A DNA stretch of 64,000 nucleotides from Lachnospiraceae bacterium AB2028 (GCA_000621425.1 JHYJ01000003.1:374486-438485); one strand, 5' to 3'; shown: positions 38,343 through 48,351, numbered from the stretch's first letter. The notes: generated from the letters alone by a model not told the origin. Program-made: numbers and translations.

Positions 38343-39560
38343 GTGAAAAAGAAAATAGTCGGTATCAAGGATGCGAAGAACAACCTGAAGAATTATGTCA
38401 GGGCGCTGCTTTTAAAAGATAGGAAAGGAAAATACATCATTCCTTTCAGGAAAAGGCAGCCTCCGTATCTTTACAGTCCGCCGGGATGCGGTAAGACGCA
38501 GATAGTGGAGGAAACAGCATCGGAGCTGGGGATAGGATTTGTTTCCTACTCCCTTACGCATATGACCAGGAACCAGCTGCTGGGACTCCCGGTTGTTTCG
38601 GAGGAGGACGGGGAAAGGTGTACGAATTACACTGTTCCGGAAATAATCGCGGCAGTCAGGGAGGAAGTAAGGAAAGGTAAGGTCGAGGGGATACTTCATC
38701 TTGATGAGTTCAACTGCGTGTCAGATACCATCATGCCTGCAATGCTGGGATTTCTTCAGACAGGCACCATTGGTCAGCACCGCCTGCCGGAAGGCTGGGT
38801 AATTGTGCTGTGCGGAAACCCGCCTGAATATAACCGAAGTGCAAAAGAGCTGGATACGGCTATCATTGACCGTATGTACCGGGTAATCATAGAGCCGTCA
38901 TTTGAGGACTTCATGGAATATGCCAGGGAAAGGGCTCTGCATCCGTCTGTCATAGAGTATCTGTGCCTGAATAAGGCAGACCTGTACAGTGTAGGCTATA
39001 GGGAAGAAAAGGATGAAAATCAATGCCGCCGGAAAGTGCAGGAAGTGGTTACCCCAAGGGGCTGGGAAAATTTAAGCCGTATGCTTTCAGCATATGAGGA
39101 GATGAATATGTCTGAAACAGTGGATAATACTATGATTTACGGCTATCTCAAATCAGAAAAGATTGCTGCATCTTTCGGTTCTTTCTATCAGGAGTATGGA
39201 AGTGGAATAGGCATAGCCCACATCCATGAGATACTGGAGTCAGAATCCCCGCAGGAGCTTGTTGAGAGATATTCCGGGAAGAACATGGCTAAAAAGCGCC
39301 TTGACCTTGCAGTCCGCATTCCGGAATACCTGGAGCACTGTGCCAGTCAGGGTGACACGCCGGAGATGATCTCGGATATGCTTTCCACGCTTATCAGGTT
39401 TGTTAGTGAACTACCAAGCAGTGGCGGCCTTACGGACCGGCTGATGATCAGCATAAACGATTCGGAGATTTTAATGGACACACTGATGAAGGTAAAGAAT
39501 GAAGAATACCTGAAACTCTGCGGTCTTTCCTATGGAATAAAAGAACGGAGAAGTGCATAA
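38343..39560 (+). CDS. MoxR-type AAA+ ATPase
   Basis: 405 residues from a GTG at 38343 with AAAGGAGTACAAG upstream. Walker A YSPPGCGKTQIVEE (about residues 41-54), Walker B GILHLDEFNCV (about 115-125), sensor-1 VIVLCGNPPEYNRSAKELDTAIIDR with arginine-finger region. MoxR ATPases act as chaperones for metal-centre or complex assembly and are nearly always encoded with a von Willebrand A protein, as here: the next gene starts by TAATG overlap. First gene of the 38-59 kb accessory island. C-terminal about 150 residues are lid-like helices, not recognised further. Confidence 0.88.
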   Translation: MKKKIVGIKDAKNNLKNYVRALLLKDRKGKYIIPFRKRQPPYLYSPPGCGKTQIVEETASELGIGFVSYSLTHMTRNQLLGLPVVSEEDGERCTNYTVPEIIAAVREEVRKGKVEGILHLDEFNCVSDTIMPAMLGFLQTGTIGQHRLPEGWVIVLCGNPPEYNRSAKELDTAIIDRMYRVIIEPSFEDFMEYARERALHPSVIEYLCLNKADLYSVGYREEKDENQCRRKVQEVVTPRGWENLSRMLSAYEEMNMSETVDNTMIYGYLKSEKIAASFGSFYQEYGSGIGIAHIHEILESESPQELVERYSGKNMAKKRLDLAVRIPEYLEHCASQGDTPEMISDMLSTLIRFVSELPSSGGLTDRLMISINDSEILMDTLMKVKNEEYLKLCGLSYGIKERRSA

Positions 39561-40978
39561 TGTTGGGACGGGAAAATTTATCACAGAAAAAAATAGAAAA
39601 GGCAGAGCGCAGGATAAGCCTTGTCCTTAGCCGGATGAAATCAGATATGCCCTTCCTTCAGGAATCCCTTGCCATTTTTGAACCTGCTCCTGTTAGTGGG
39701 GATATGGAACAGAAGTCTTTATATACAGATGGAAAAAAGCTTTTCTATGACCCGGAAATGGTTCTCCAGAAAAATGAGAAAACATTAAGAAGGCAGGTCC
39801 TTCATATTACTATGCATGGGCTGTCAGGGCATTTTGATGAAAGGCATAAACTGAAGGACAAAGAACTTGCCGATGCTGTAATGGACATGCAGGCAGAACG
39901 CCTTAGTCAGGTGATGGAAAAAGCCCTGATGTCAGATCAGGAGAGAGAAAAGAACTGTGGGAAAGAAGTCCAAAAAGAAACGGAAACAGACATAGACATG
40001 CCGGAATTAGTGACCGGGCTTGGCACATACTATCGGGGTAAAAAAAATGAAAAGCTCAGGGAAAAAATCCTGGAAAGGAGCGGCCGTGTCCGCTGTGATA
40101 CACACAGCACGTGGCATAGGGATGATAATGGTCAGGATGCTATAGCGACAGGCACAGTGGAGGGATTGAAACTGAAAAAGGGCAGAATCAGGTCTGCCGA
40201 CGAATGGAGTGCTGCCAGGGAAAACCTGTTTGGCTCTGCATCTGCCAGTATGTCGGATCTTCCGAAGATACTGGCGGGCAGACTAATGAAAGATTCAAAA
40301 AAATACGGAAAGGAATCCGGCAGCAGGGAACATGAAACGGATGGCCTGAAAAATCCCTGTGGTGATTACAGGGAACTGCTGCAAAACCTAAGACAGCTTA
40401 GCTGCAGGCACAGGGAGGAAGATTCACCTGATCCGGTATATTATTCATATGGAATGGAACTTTATGAAGACATGCCTTTGATAGAGCCCATAGATGAAGG
40501 CGAGATACCTGCCCTGGATACTATGGTTATAGCCGTTGATACCAGCGGCAGCTGCGAGAATGCTCTTCCGCTATTTCTGGAAGAGACAAGGAATCTTCTG
40601 CAGGAACTGAAGGAAACAGTGGATGTAAACGATGTTCTGTACTTAGAATGTGATGCTACTATCAAGAAGGAAAAAGAGTACAGTGTTGATGACATGATTG
40701 ACTTTTTTACCGGGAAGCATGTATACGGGGGATTAGGAGGAACTGACTTCAGGCCGGTTTTCAACCGGATTAACGAATACAGACAGGACGGGAAAAAAAT
40801 ATCCTGCCTGCTGTACTATACGGATGGCATTGGATCCTATCCGGAAGAAGCTGCGGACTATCCGTGTTATTTCATAATGCCGGGTAAAGAGGCTGGGGAC
40901 CATAGCAGTTTCCTGCCATGGATGTGGCATGAGCCCGGTAACATTCCTGACTGGATAGAACGGTTAAGGCTTGATTAA
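39560..40978 (+). CDS. VWA-domain partner of the MoxR ATPase (DUF2201-like)
   Basis: 472 residues. C-terminal von Willebrand A domain with MIDAS: AVDTSGSCENALPLF (DxSxS, about residue 327), GGTDFRPVF (Thr/Asp, about 394) and YYTDGIG. The N-terminal half corresponds to the metallopeptidase-like domain found in DUF2201 proteins, but the place where HExxH is expected reads LHITMHGLSGHF: two His and a downstream His are kept, the catalytic Glu is not, so peptidase activity is doubtful. Overlaps the MoxR stop by one base; ends tail-to-tail (4-bp overlap) with the WYL gene. Confidence 0.82.
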   Translation: MLGRENLSQKKIEKAERRISLVLSRMKSDMPFLQESLAIFEPAPVSGDMEQKSLYTDGKKLFYDPEMVLQKNEKTLRRQVLHITMHGLSGHFDERHKLKDKELADAVMDMQAERLSQVMEKALMSDQEREKNCGKEVQKETETDIDMPELVTGLGTYYRGKKNEKLREKILERSGRVRCDTHSTWHRDDNGQDAIATGTVEGLKLKKGRIRSADEWSAARENLFGSASASMSDLPKILAGRLMKDSKKYGKESGSREHETDGLKNPCGDYRELLQNLRQLSCRHREEDSPDPVYYSYGMELYEDMPLIEPIDEGEIPALDTMVIAVDTSGSCENALPLFLEETRNLLQELKETVDVNDVLYLECDATIKKEKEYSVDDMIDFFTGKHVYGGLGGTDFRPVFNRINEYRQDGKKISCLLYYTDGIGSYPEEAADYPCYFIMPGKEAGDHSSFLPWMWHEPGNIPDWIERLRLD

Positions 40979-42174
40979 TCGTCGCCGTAGAGCTGCAGCG
41001 AATCCTTAAGGGTCTTGCGTATGTTTTCTTCCAGGTCATCAGGAGAGATGACGCGTACATTTTCACAGTATTCGAGAAAGAATAGCCGTAGGCCGCCGAA
41101 GGAAGCCTTGACGCTCACCAACAGCCAGGAAGGAGATGGTGCATTTTCATCAAGAGTAGACATTAACAGTGTCTTTTCACTTTCATCGGGAATATACCGG
41201 CATATCATTTCATCCGGGGCATCTTTGATGGTGCTCATTCCTCCGAAGAAATCCTGAAGAGTGTTCAGCATGTATTCGGTATTGCGCATAAGGAACTGAG
41301 CGTTTATCTGCTGTCCCCCGAACATTATGGGATGGCGCAGGCGGTAGGCAGCAGAGTCAGACAGCCCTTCATTCCGGTAGCCTTCCATGTATTCCTTAAA
41401 GGCTTCAGGGTCTGGCTGTTCACCATCCTGGAGATCTATTATATCCAGGCGGTCCACCCGGTAATGTGTAGTGACATATTTTTCGGCACGGGTACTGTAC
41501 TCTCTTGCTACAAGATAATAGAAACCGTTTGCGAAGACTACACGTACGGGAAGTATGAGTTTCACCTTTGCAGGCTTACAGGTTTTAAGTGTGTGGTCTT
41601 TGCCATAGTAGCTGTTCTGGATTTTCACAAAACGGCGACTATTGATCAGTTCCCGAAGGTCGCCTAAATTACTTATCAGATAGGAATCAATGTCCGGAAT
41701 GCGTGCCTGGGGATCGTAATCCCGGTTAAGTGTTTTGCTGAGACTGTTCCTGCTTAGGTCAGCAATGCGTGATATAAGGTCTATGGAACTTTCTTTGCTT
41801 AAGTAGGAGTAACTCTCCAGGGCATCCATAAGAAGTTTTATTTCATGGATTTCCAGTTTGCCGCTGTATGCATAGTACTTTGTCTGGGTAGCAGTGCTGC
41901 TATAATTATCCGGTTCAAGACGTTTGAAATGTCCTTTATGATTTGTATATACATTTATGTTAAAGCCAAAGTCCAGCGGATTCCAGTAATGCGTGTAGGA
42001 AGGATCTGTCATGGCCTTTAGGGCATCGGAAACGGCATCGCGGCTTGGCTTGTCAGTGTCGGGCAAGGGAAAGGCGTGTATGAGCTCGGTAATTTTTGAT
42101 ACCGTCAGTGGATTTTCGGGACTGCTGTTCTCGTAAAGTACGGAAAGCACATAATTGGTAGTATTTGAGGCCAT
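40975..42174 (-). CDS. WYL-domain transcriptional regulator
   Basis: 399 residues. N-terminal helix-turn-helix (NYVLSVLYENSSPENPLTVSKITELIHAF), then the WYL domain: RVVFANGFYYLVAREYSTRAEKYVTTHYRVDRLDIIDLQDGEQPD (about residues 195-245, with the L-V-A-R and hYRVDRL pattern), and a WCX-like C-terminus. WYL proteins often repress phage-defence operons (BrxR, CapW) and sense ligands or single-stranded nucleic acid. It is the only minus-strand gene of the island and is divergent from the helicase gene across 235 bp with candidate operators. CAGGAGCAAAGC precedes the ATG. Confidence 0.85.
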   Translation of the reverse strand: MASNTTNYVLSVLYENSSPENPLTVSKITELIHAFPLPDTDKPSRDAVSDALKAMTDPSYTHYWNPLDFGFNINVYTNHKGHFKRLEPDNYSSTATQTKYYAYSGKLEIHEIKLLMDALESYSYLSKESSIDLISRIADLSRNSLSKTLNRDYDPQARIPDIDSYLISNLGDLRELINSRRFVKIQNSYYGKDHTLKTCKPAKVKLILPVRVVFANGFYYLVAREYSTRAEKYVTTHYRVDRLDIIDLQDGEQPDPEAFKEYMEGYRNEGLSDSAAYRLRHPIMFGGQQINAQFLMRNTEYMLNTLQDFFGGMSTIKDAPDEMICRYIPDESEKTLLMSTLDENAPSPSWLLVSVKASFGGLRLFFLEYCENVRVISPDDLEENIRKTLKDSLQLYGDD

Positions 42175-42268
42175 GCTTTGCTCCTGATGGTGAATTTGTC
42201 TCTGATATGTTGATTATAGCATGCGGGGGTGCAGTTGAGTATTATTTAACTGAACTATAGTGTACAAT

Positions 42269-42320
42269 TTAATAAGTCAAAAATTGCGTATAAGACTAAT
42301 AAAAGCAGGTTAATAAGTCA
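42269..42320. promoter_or_regulatory. Direct repeats TTAATAAGTCA in the WYL/helicase divergent promoter region
   Basis: Two identical 11-mers TTAATAAGTCA at 42269-42279 and 42310-42320, 41 bp apart (about four helical turns), between the WYL regulator gene and the helicase gene. Such spaced repeats fit binding of a dimeric regulator; the neighbouring WYL protein is the obvious candidate. Intergenic region 42175-42409 holds no gene. Confidence 0.45.
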
Positions 42321-42409
42321 GATATTTCCTATAATTATTTTTTATAGTTGTATCTGCAGTATCGTTAGTTGTAGACTGGTTTTTATATGATATGGAAGGA
42401 GAATTTAAT

Positions 42410-45286
42410 ATGTCTTGGTCGAAAAACTGGTGTAAAAAAATAGAATTACGGTGTAATGAGAATGATAAAAAGGGGTGGATTGATTTTCCTCTGCAGTTTG
42501 CAAATATTTACCGTGTAGAGAAAAATGACGCGGTCTATATTTTGGATGAGACCGGAGGAGGAAAGACTATCAGTACCGGACTGATGGCAATCCATTACCT
42601 TTATAATAATCCGGATAAAAAAGTTCTGGTTATCACTATACCGTCACTGATAAGAAGCAGGCAGTTTGAAAATGACTGGTTCAATGTATTGCCTTTTGAT
42701 GAAGAAATGAAAGGCAGGATCACATTTATTAATGATACATATAGCAATATAAGTAAATATAAGGATGAAGCCATAGGTCTGCTCGTTGTGGATGAAGCAC
42801 ACAGGCATCTTGAAGCAGAAAAGAGAAGGGAATCGTTAAAAAGCCTAAAGGCAGAAAAAATTATCTTCATGACGGCGACTCCTATAAAGCGTGGGGCCTA
42901 TGACCTTGAAAATTACTGTGAGCTGGCAGACGTAATCCTTGGAAAAACAGTCGATAGAAGCTGGGTCAAAGAAGTAAAAAATGATCCCGGTAAAATCTGT
43001 TCCAAGTTTGACAGAGAGTATCCTGTGACCCGATATTTCAAGGACACGATAAACGCTTTAAAGCCGGAAAACGGAGAGATAGATTTTGAAAAGAAAAAGG
43101 ATATAGCCATTCGAAAGATTCCGGAAATATGGTGCTATAGAAATGACGATACGAAAACAGAGGACCTGTTTGGATGGATTCTGAAAAAAGCTAAAGGTAA
43201 CCGTTTTATCATATTCACCCGCTATATAGAAAAAGAGGCGGATAAATTAGTTGGGTACCTGAATGACCATAAAGAAAGTTTTACTGAATTCCACGATGGT
43301 ATAAAAAAATCTGATGACAGGCTTTCTTATGTGAGCATTAACGGCGGATCATCCAAAGCCTTAGGAGCATACTCACATAGCGGGGTTGAAAAGGAACTGC
43401 CGGATATTCTTATAGTCACCTATCAGATTGCTGAAGCAGGAGTAAATCTTCCCGGATACAATTATGTTGTCAATTACCATATACCCGCTTTTCCTTCTGC
43501 ACTGGAGCAACGTTTCGGCCGGATTGACCGTATAGGAATGGCAATGTATGAAAACATACACATGGCTTTTCTTATTTCCGGACCCGGCAGCATAGATACT
43601 TACAAGTTAAATTTCTTTTTGGCGTCATTTATGTACAGCAACTGCCTGCTGAGTTATATTCCGGCCAGAAACACCATTCTTACAAAGGATATTATGGAAT
43701 GGAAAAAAAATGAAGCTGATGAAGTGGTTAAGCAGATAGAAGAACTTAAACTTTTATGTGCAGACATAGATAAAGTAAGTGAAGTATTAGACAGGCTTAT
43801 CAAACAGGAAAAGGATAACAATTTTGAACCGGATTATGCAGATGATATCTGGAGTCTTGTAGAATTCTGTGATTATCATGAAATAAATGCAGATAGTCCG
43901 GAGAATTTGCAGGAAGAAATATCCATGGAGCTGGAAAAAATCCAAAAAGAAATTAGTTCTGCGGATGAAAGCGTGGATGTTGAATTATCTGAAGGGGATA
44001 CTTCTGTTTCAGTAGATGATGCACTGGAAAAACTTGCAGATAAGATTTTTTATAATACCTGTAATGATGCGGTTAAGGAGAAAAAACTGATTCTGCGGAC
44101 AATGGATCCGATCAGGGACTGTGCAAAGCAGATATATGATGGAAACTATAAAGACTATATTGAAGAGTTTAATGAGGATATTAAGGTTCCATTGTATCTT
44201 TTAAATGAGAAGCGGCTTTTATTGAAGGAACTGAGTTATAGTGGGTTTACCGATAAAGAAAAAGATTATTATATTACAACGTTTTTTGATGCCCTTATAA
44301 AAAACAGGGATAGAGAATTAAGTGAATGCGAAAGGGAAATATTAAAAAATAATTTATGCTGGTTAAAAAAGGCGGAAGAATATTTCGAATCCCAGTTTAT
44401 GTACTCAAAAGAAGGTGAAGATGGAAAAGCTGTGCACGCCGGTTATTTCCGGAATATTTTTACGGACGATTATAAAAAACTGCTGAAAGACAGTATTTTC
44501 CGGGAAGAAATTTCTGAAGGCCTGGAAGGCATAGATGAATTTATTGAAGATTTTGAGAAATATAGGGAGTTGTTGCCTTTCTTTATAATGTGCAGGGAAT
44601 ATAAAAAATGGATTAATTTGTATGCCTATATAAATTGTAATGAATCACTGAGGGACAATCCATTCACAAGGGCATACATGGAATTAAAAAATGAAGGCCT
44701 TATACCGGAAAAAATTGAGATACCGGTGTTGATGGATGAAAACGGATATTATTCCGGCATTAAATTTGAAGACGGATTTTTTGCCCATGAGATAAAGCTG
44801 AAAGAAGATGACGGATATATATGGACCTGCGGAAACTGGTTTAAGTTAGGATTTCAGTGCTGGTACAGTGAAGAAATGGAAGAGCTGATAAAATATATAA
44901 ATGATCCGGATGTGTCAGAAGAGGATATAGGCGAAAAACATTCTGAATGGAACCAGCTGTATAAATTTTTTTATACGGATTCCGTATATCATAATAAGAG
45001 AAATGTATTCAGGATTTTATATGGTTATGATAGTGTTAATGAAAAATACAATTATTCAAAGGCATCAGACTGGATACCTTATGAAGAAAGGGGCAGAGGT
45101 TACGGAAACCTGAAATACTATGAGAATGAGATACGGTGGCAGCTGGTTGATATCTGGTCAGCATGCATATTCCGGATGCTTATAGAGAACAGTCCATGTG
45201 AGAACAAGCCTTTTGGCAGTCCGGAATGGAAAGAGGAATTTCGGAAAGATAAGGAAAAAATCCAAAGCTATACAAATAAAGAATAA
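42410..45286 (+). CDS. SF2 DEAD/DEAH helicase-like protein, large
   Basis: 958 residues from the ATG at 42410 (GGAAGGAGAATT upstream). Helicase motifs: I LDETGGGKTISTG (about 45-57), II LLVVDEAHRHLE (about 124-135), III FMTATPIKR, V YQIAEAGVNLPGYNYVVNY, VI ALEQRFGRIDRIG (about 362-374). Roughly 580 further residues, acidic and helical, are unrecognised. The organisation recalls SNF2/DISARM or type III restriction helicases, but no nuclease motif is visible. The gene is AT-rich compared with neighbours such as the MoxR genes. A duplicated terminator hairpin follows it. Confidence 0.85.
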   Translation: MSWSKNWCKKIELRCNENDKKGWIDFPLQFANIYRVEKNDAVYILDETGGGKTISTGLMAIHYLYNNPDKKVLVITIPSLIRSRQFENDWFNVLPFDEEMKGRITFINDTYSNISKYKDEAIGLLVVDEAHRHLEAEKRRESLKSLKAEKIIFMTATPIKRGAYDLENYCELADVILGKTVDRSWVKEVKNDPGKICSKFDREYPVTRYFKDTINALKPENGEIDFEKKKDIAIRKIPEIWCYRNDDTKTEDLFGWILKKAKGNRFIIFTRYIEKEADKLVGYLNDHKESFTEFHDGIKKSDDRLSYVSINGGSSKALGAYSHSGVEKELPDILIVTYQIAEAGVNLPGYNYVVNYHIPAFPSALEQRFGRIDRIGMAMYENIHMAFLISGPGSIDTYKLNFFLASFMYSNCLLSYIPARNTILTKDIMEWKKNEADEVVKQIEELKLLCADIDKVSEVLDRLIKQEKDNNFEPDYADDIWSLVEFCDYHEINADSPENLQEEISMELEKIQKEISSADESVDVELSEGDTSVSVDDALEKLADKIFYNTCNDAVKEKKLILRTMDPIRDCAKQIYDGNYKDYIEEFNEDIKVPLYLLNEKRLLLKELSYSGFTDKEKDYYITTFFDALIKNRDRELSECEREILKNNLCWLKKAEEYFESQFMYSKEGEDGKAVHAGYFRNIFTDDYKKLLKDSIFREEISEGLEGIDEFIEDFEKYRELLPFFIMCREYKKWINLYAYINCNESLRDNPFTRAYMELKNEGLIPEKIEIPVLMDENGYYSGIKFEDGFFAHEIKLKEDDGYIWTCGNWFKLGFQCWYSEEMEELIKYINDPDVSEEDIGEKHSEWNQLYKFFYTDSVYHNKRNVFRILYGYDSVNEKYNYSKASDWIPYEERGRGYGNLKYYENEIRWQLVDIWSACIFRMLIENSPCENKPFGSPEWKEEFRKDKEKIQSYTNKE

Positions 45287-45304
45287 ATTCTTAAGTTTCT
45301 CCCA

Positions 45305-45338
45305 CCACTTAGGCAAAAATGCCTAAGTGGTTTTTTTA
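45305..45338 (+). terminator. Terminator after the helicase gene (copy 2 of a duplicated hairpin)
   Basis: CCACTTAGGCAAAAATGCCTAAGTGG followed by TTTTTTTATTATATAA, 19 bases after the helicase stop. Same sequence as the hairpin at 38232 apart from a few changes in stem and loop. Confidence 0.9.
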
Positions 45339-45375
45339 TTATATAAGCATCAGAAGGAAAGGAGTTGTACAGGAA

Positions 45376-46473
45376 ATGATACATCCAAGAAGATATCGTA
45401 AAATGCCGGTCGGTTATACAGAATTCAAGCCGGACTCAGTAGACGGGCTTTATTCGCTTGCAGGGAAGGATACTTTTGAAGCTTATGTGCAGCTTGAGGA
45501 ACAGCTGCTGCTGAACCGGGAGATACCGGATGAGCAGCTGCCGGAGCTGTGGGGAATGTTTATGAAGGGCAGCAGTAAGAAAGATGATGGTTTTCCGATG
45601 CCGAAGTCTGTGCAGAAGGATGCAGACCGTCTGATAACTTATTGGGAGTGGGCTAACCTGGTGGGATCAGGAGTATCAACAGCGGATGCGGAAAAATATA
45701 TGACTCGGTTTGAGAAAAAGCTGAACGGGCTGTATAGGTTGAAGTTGCTTGCACCGGAGTTTTACACAGCCAGTTTTGATAATGTGACAGGAGCTCATCT
45801 GATATTTATGTATTTAGCTCACCTTACCGCCTATCTCCGGCAGATGCCTGATGACTGCGAGCTGTCTATGGCAAACATTCCGTATCCTGATAAGGCAAAG
45901 CAGGATAAGAAAGTCAGAGTGGCGTTAAAAAAACTGGGATTTGAAAATATCAGCGGTGATGATATGTGGGAAGTGATAACAGATAATCTTCATTTTTTCC
46001 GGCATGATATGAGTTATCGTAATGCATTTGCTGCACTGGGATTCGAGCTGCTGGCGGATGTCATGGAGAAGGATATCTTTATCAATATGGATCTGAGGGA
46101 TAAAGACAGGTGTTACTGGATTGTTGAGACTGTGCTTAATGTAAAGCTTGATAAAGAAAAGGCAGATGAAAACATGGAAAAAAGTTCAAATAATTATGCA
46201 AAGAACTGGCTGGATGCGATAAATGGTTTTAAATGGGTTACTGATATCGGGGATAAGACTGCAGACGCAGCACTGAAAAAAGAGGCTGAAAAACTAAGGT
46301 TTATGGCTGCGCGGCAGATACTTGCCACGGACGATGCAGAAACCATGATGGCGGCATTCGAAACGGGGCTCATACAGAAGGAAGATACACCGCAGGTTTA
46401 TCTGATAGCAAAGAACATGGGGGCAGTAAAACATATGCCCTACCTGATCTTGCAGCAGCATAAATATTGTTAA
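45376..46473 (+). CDS. Unknown island protein
   Basis: 365 residues. The start was set at the ATG at 45376 (GGAAAGGAG about 11 bases upstream); the in-frame codons before it lie in the terminator hairpin region. Mostly helical and rich in acidic/basic residues (e.g. DDMWEVITDNLHFFRHDMSYRNAFAALGFELLADVM). No motif recognised. It precedes the SpoVK-like ATPase with a 54-bp gap, so it may be a partner or substrate adaptor of that ATPase. Confidence 0.7.
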   Translation: MIHPRRYRKMPVGYTEFKPDSVDGLYSLAGKDTFEAYVQLEEQLLLNREIPDEQLPELWGMFMKGSSKKDDGFPMPKSVQKDADRLITYWEWANLVGSGVSTADAEKYMTRFEKKLNGLYRLKLLAPEFYTASFDNVTGAHLIFMYLAHLTAYLRQMPDDCELSMANIPYPDKAKQDKKVRVALKKLGFENISGDDMWEVITDNLHFFRHDMSYRNAFAALGFELLADVMEKDIFINMDLRDKDRCYWIVETVLNVKLDKEKADENMEKSSNNYAKNWLDAINGFKWVTDIGDKTADAALKKEAEKLRFMAARQILATDDAETMMAAFETGLIQKEDTPQVYLIAKNMGAVKHMPYLILQQHKYC

Positions 46474-46527
46474 TTGTCCAATAGGATGAAATCTGCAGCC
46501 ACATAAATGCGGCAGTAAGGAGGAAGA

Positions 46528-48351
46528 GTGAAAAAATTTACAGACTATGAAAGCGCTACAAAGAAAATGAAGGAGTTCGGCAAACACCTGCCGTACCTGC
46601 AGCACAGAAACGCCGTGGCATCCGTGAACAATGTCAACTATGTAAGACGTTTCGTTAGGCTCCAGGATGAAAATCAGAATTCAGCGGAAGCATACCGCAG
46701 GGCGCCGTATATGGCTGACATAGATGCCTATATTGCGGAGCATGGAGACTTCATGAATGCATCGAGGCTCATCCTTGTCACGGAAGATGAAGAAATCGGA
46801 CAGGCGGCAGCTTGCTATGGTATTATGAGAAGAATGGAGCTGAGGCGTGCCTATTTGGATCAGAGGGGAGTGACAGTGGATGACGATGATGACGGTGGTT
46901 GGCTCTATGAGGATGAAGATGATTATACAGAGGACATGGGAGACCTTAAGATTGGTGAAACCGGATACAGGGCGGAAGCCATTACTCACTTCCATCCGGT
47001 GGTGTCCTTTAATATAACATCGGCCCAGGGCGGAAATCCCTATGTGGTCCAGCTCCCGGAAGGAATATCAGGAGATGCTGAGGCCTGGGGGGCATCTATA
47101 GTTACCGGGCTGATCAATATGGAAAACCTGGAAAGCAAGCTGGAAGCACTGAGTGTCTTCATGGGTGGTTTCCAGGTACTGCTGGTACCTGAACGTGCGC
47201 TTTCCCATCCTGCTGTCCGGACATATTGTGCTGAGACTGAGTGCGGTATCTGCAGAATAAGTCTGCCTGATGAAAACTACTATATGGAAATGCTGGCTGA
47301 CCTGTGTCGTGAAAGCGGTTTAGAGACTCCGGAGCAGGATATAATGAAAAAAGTCATACGCAAGCTGCGCAAGAACTATGGGGCGAAGTTTTCAGAAGGA
47401 AGTATTTTCCGACATTGCGTCTGTGGTCTTGAGCGTATGCAGCAGGAGGGCAGATCAGTATATACATATACGGACCTGACGGGTAGCAGCCTGGGACCGG
47501 GTGCCTGGGAAAGTTTTAAAAAACGCGAAGGCCTTAAGTCAGTAAAGGAAGCTCTGTCGGAGTACCGGGCACTTCTTATGGAGGAACTAAGGAACCCCAT
47601 GCTTAAGGGTGGGAGCCGTCATATGATATTCTATGGAAATCCAGGAAGCGGTAAGACTATGTCAGCCAGGGTGGCAGCAGATATCCTTGCGGAATGCGGT
47701 ATAAGCAGCGGTGCTTTTGTGGAAGCGGACAGGAGCTCGCTGATCGGAAAGTATGTAGGACATACGGCGCCGAAGGTTAGGGAAAAATTTGTGGAGGCAA
47801 AGGGCGGTGTGCTCTTTGTGGACGAGGCCGGTTTTTTCCTGCAGGAGGAAAGCGGGGGCTTTGTGCAGGAGGCAATGCGTGAATTCATAAGGTATATGGA
47901 AAACTGTCCGGATGTTACTGTTATATTTGCAATGTATCAGGATGAGGTGGAGGATTTCCTTAGGCTGGATGACGGGTTGAAATCCAGGATACGCAAGCTG
48001 GTTCCCTTTGAGGATTATACGGCACCGGAGCTGGTCAGCATTCTGAAGCAGATGCTGGCAGCCCGCGGCTACACCCTGACTAAAAAGGCCGAGGAGACTG
48101 TAAAGGATCACATTATGATATGCGGAAAGGATTTTGGAAACGCAAGGGGTGCCCGAAAGCTTGCGGAAGAGTGTATTACAGCCCATGCCGTGAGGCTGGC
48201 AGCCCATCCGGAAAATGCAGATAAGGAAGGAAACCGCATCAGCTTTTCTGAGGCGGCAGAAGCCGTAAGGAAGTCACGTTCTGATCAGGCTATAGGCCAA
48301 AAGCCACAGACCAGGCCCATAGGATTTCGCATCAGCACGGCAGCCATATAG
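46528..48351 (+). CDS. AAA ATPase, CbbX/SpoVK-like C-terminal module
   Basis: 607 residues from a GTG at 46528 with AAGGAGGAAGA upstream. Residues 1-340 are a unique N-terminal region, with an acidic stretch around 110-135 (DDDDDGGWLYEDEDDYTEDMG). The AAA domain starts near 345: Walker A FYGNPGSGKTMSARVAADIL (about 365-384), Walker B GVLFVDEAGFFLQEE (about 426-440), arginine finger LKSRIRKLVPFEDY. This AAA type (CbbX, SpoVK, EccA) forms hexamers that remodel proteins. Ends near a 417-bp gap containing a promoter and structured RNA. Confidence 0.85.
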   Translation: MKKFTDYESATKKMKEFGKHLPYLQHRNAVASVNNVNYVRRFVRLQDENQNSAEAYRRAPYMADIDAYIAEHGDFMNASRLILVTEDEEIGQAAACYGIMRRMELRRAYLDQRGVTVDDDDDGGWLYEDEDDYTEDMGDLKIGETGYRAEAITHFHPVVSFNITSAQGGNPYVVQLPEGISGDAEAWGASIVTGLINMENLESKLEALSVFMGGFQVLLVPERALSHPAVRTYCAETECGICRISLPDENYYMEMLADLCRESGLETPEQDIMKKVIRKLRKNYGAKFSEGSIFRHCVCGLERMQQEGRSVYTYTDLTGSSLGPGAWESFKKREGLKSVKEALSEYRALLMEELRNPMLKGGSRHMIFYGNPGSGKTMSARVAADILAECGISSGAFVEADRSSLIGKYVGHTAPKVREKFVEAKGGVLFVDEAGFFLQEESGGFVQEAMREFIRYMENCPDVTVIFAMYQDEVEDFLRLDDGLKSRIRKLVPFEDYTAPELVSILKQMLAARGYTLTKKAEETVKDHIMICGKDFGNARGARKLAEECITAHAVRLAAHPENADKEGNRISFSEAAEAVRKSRSDQAIGQKPQTRPIGFRISTAAI

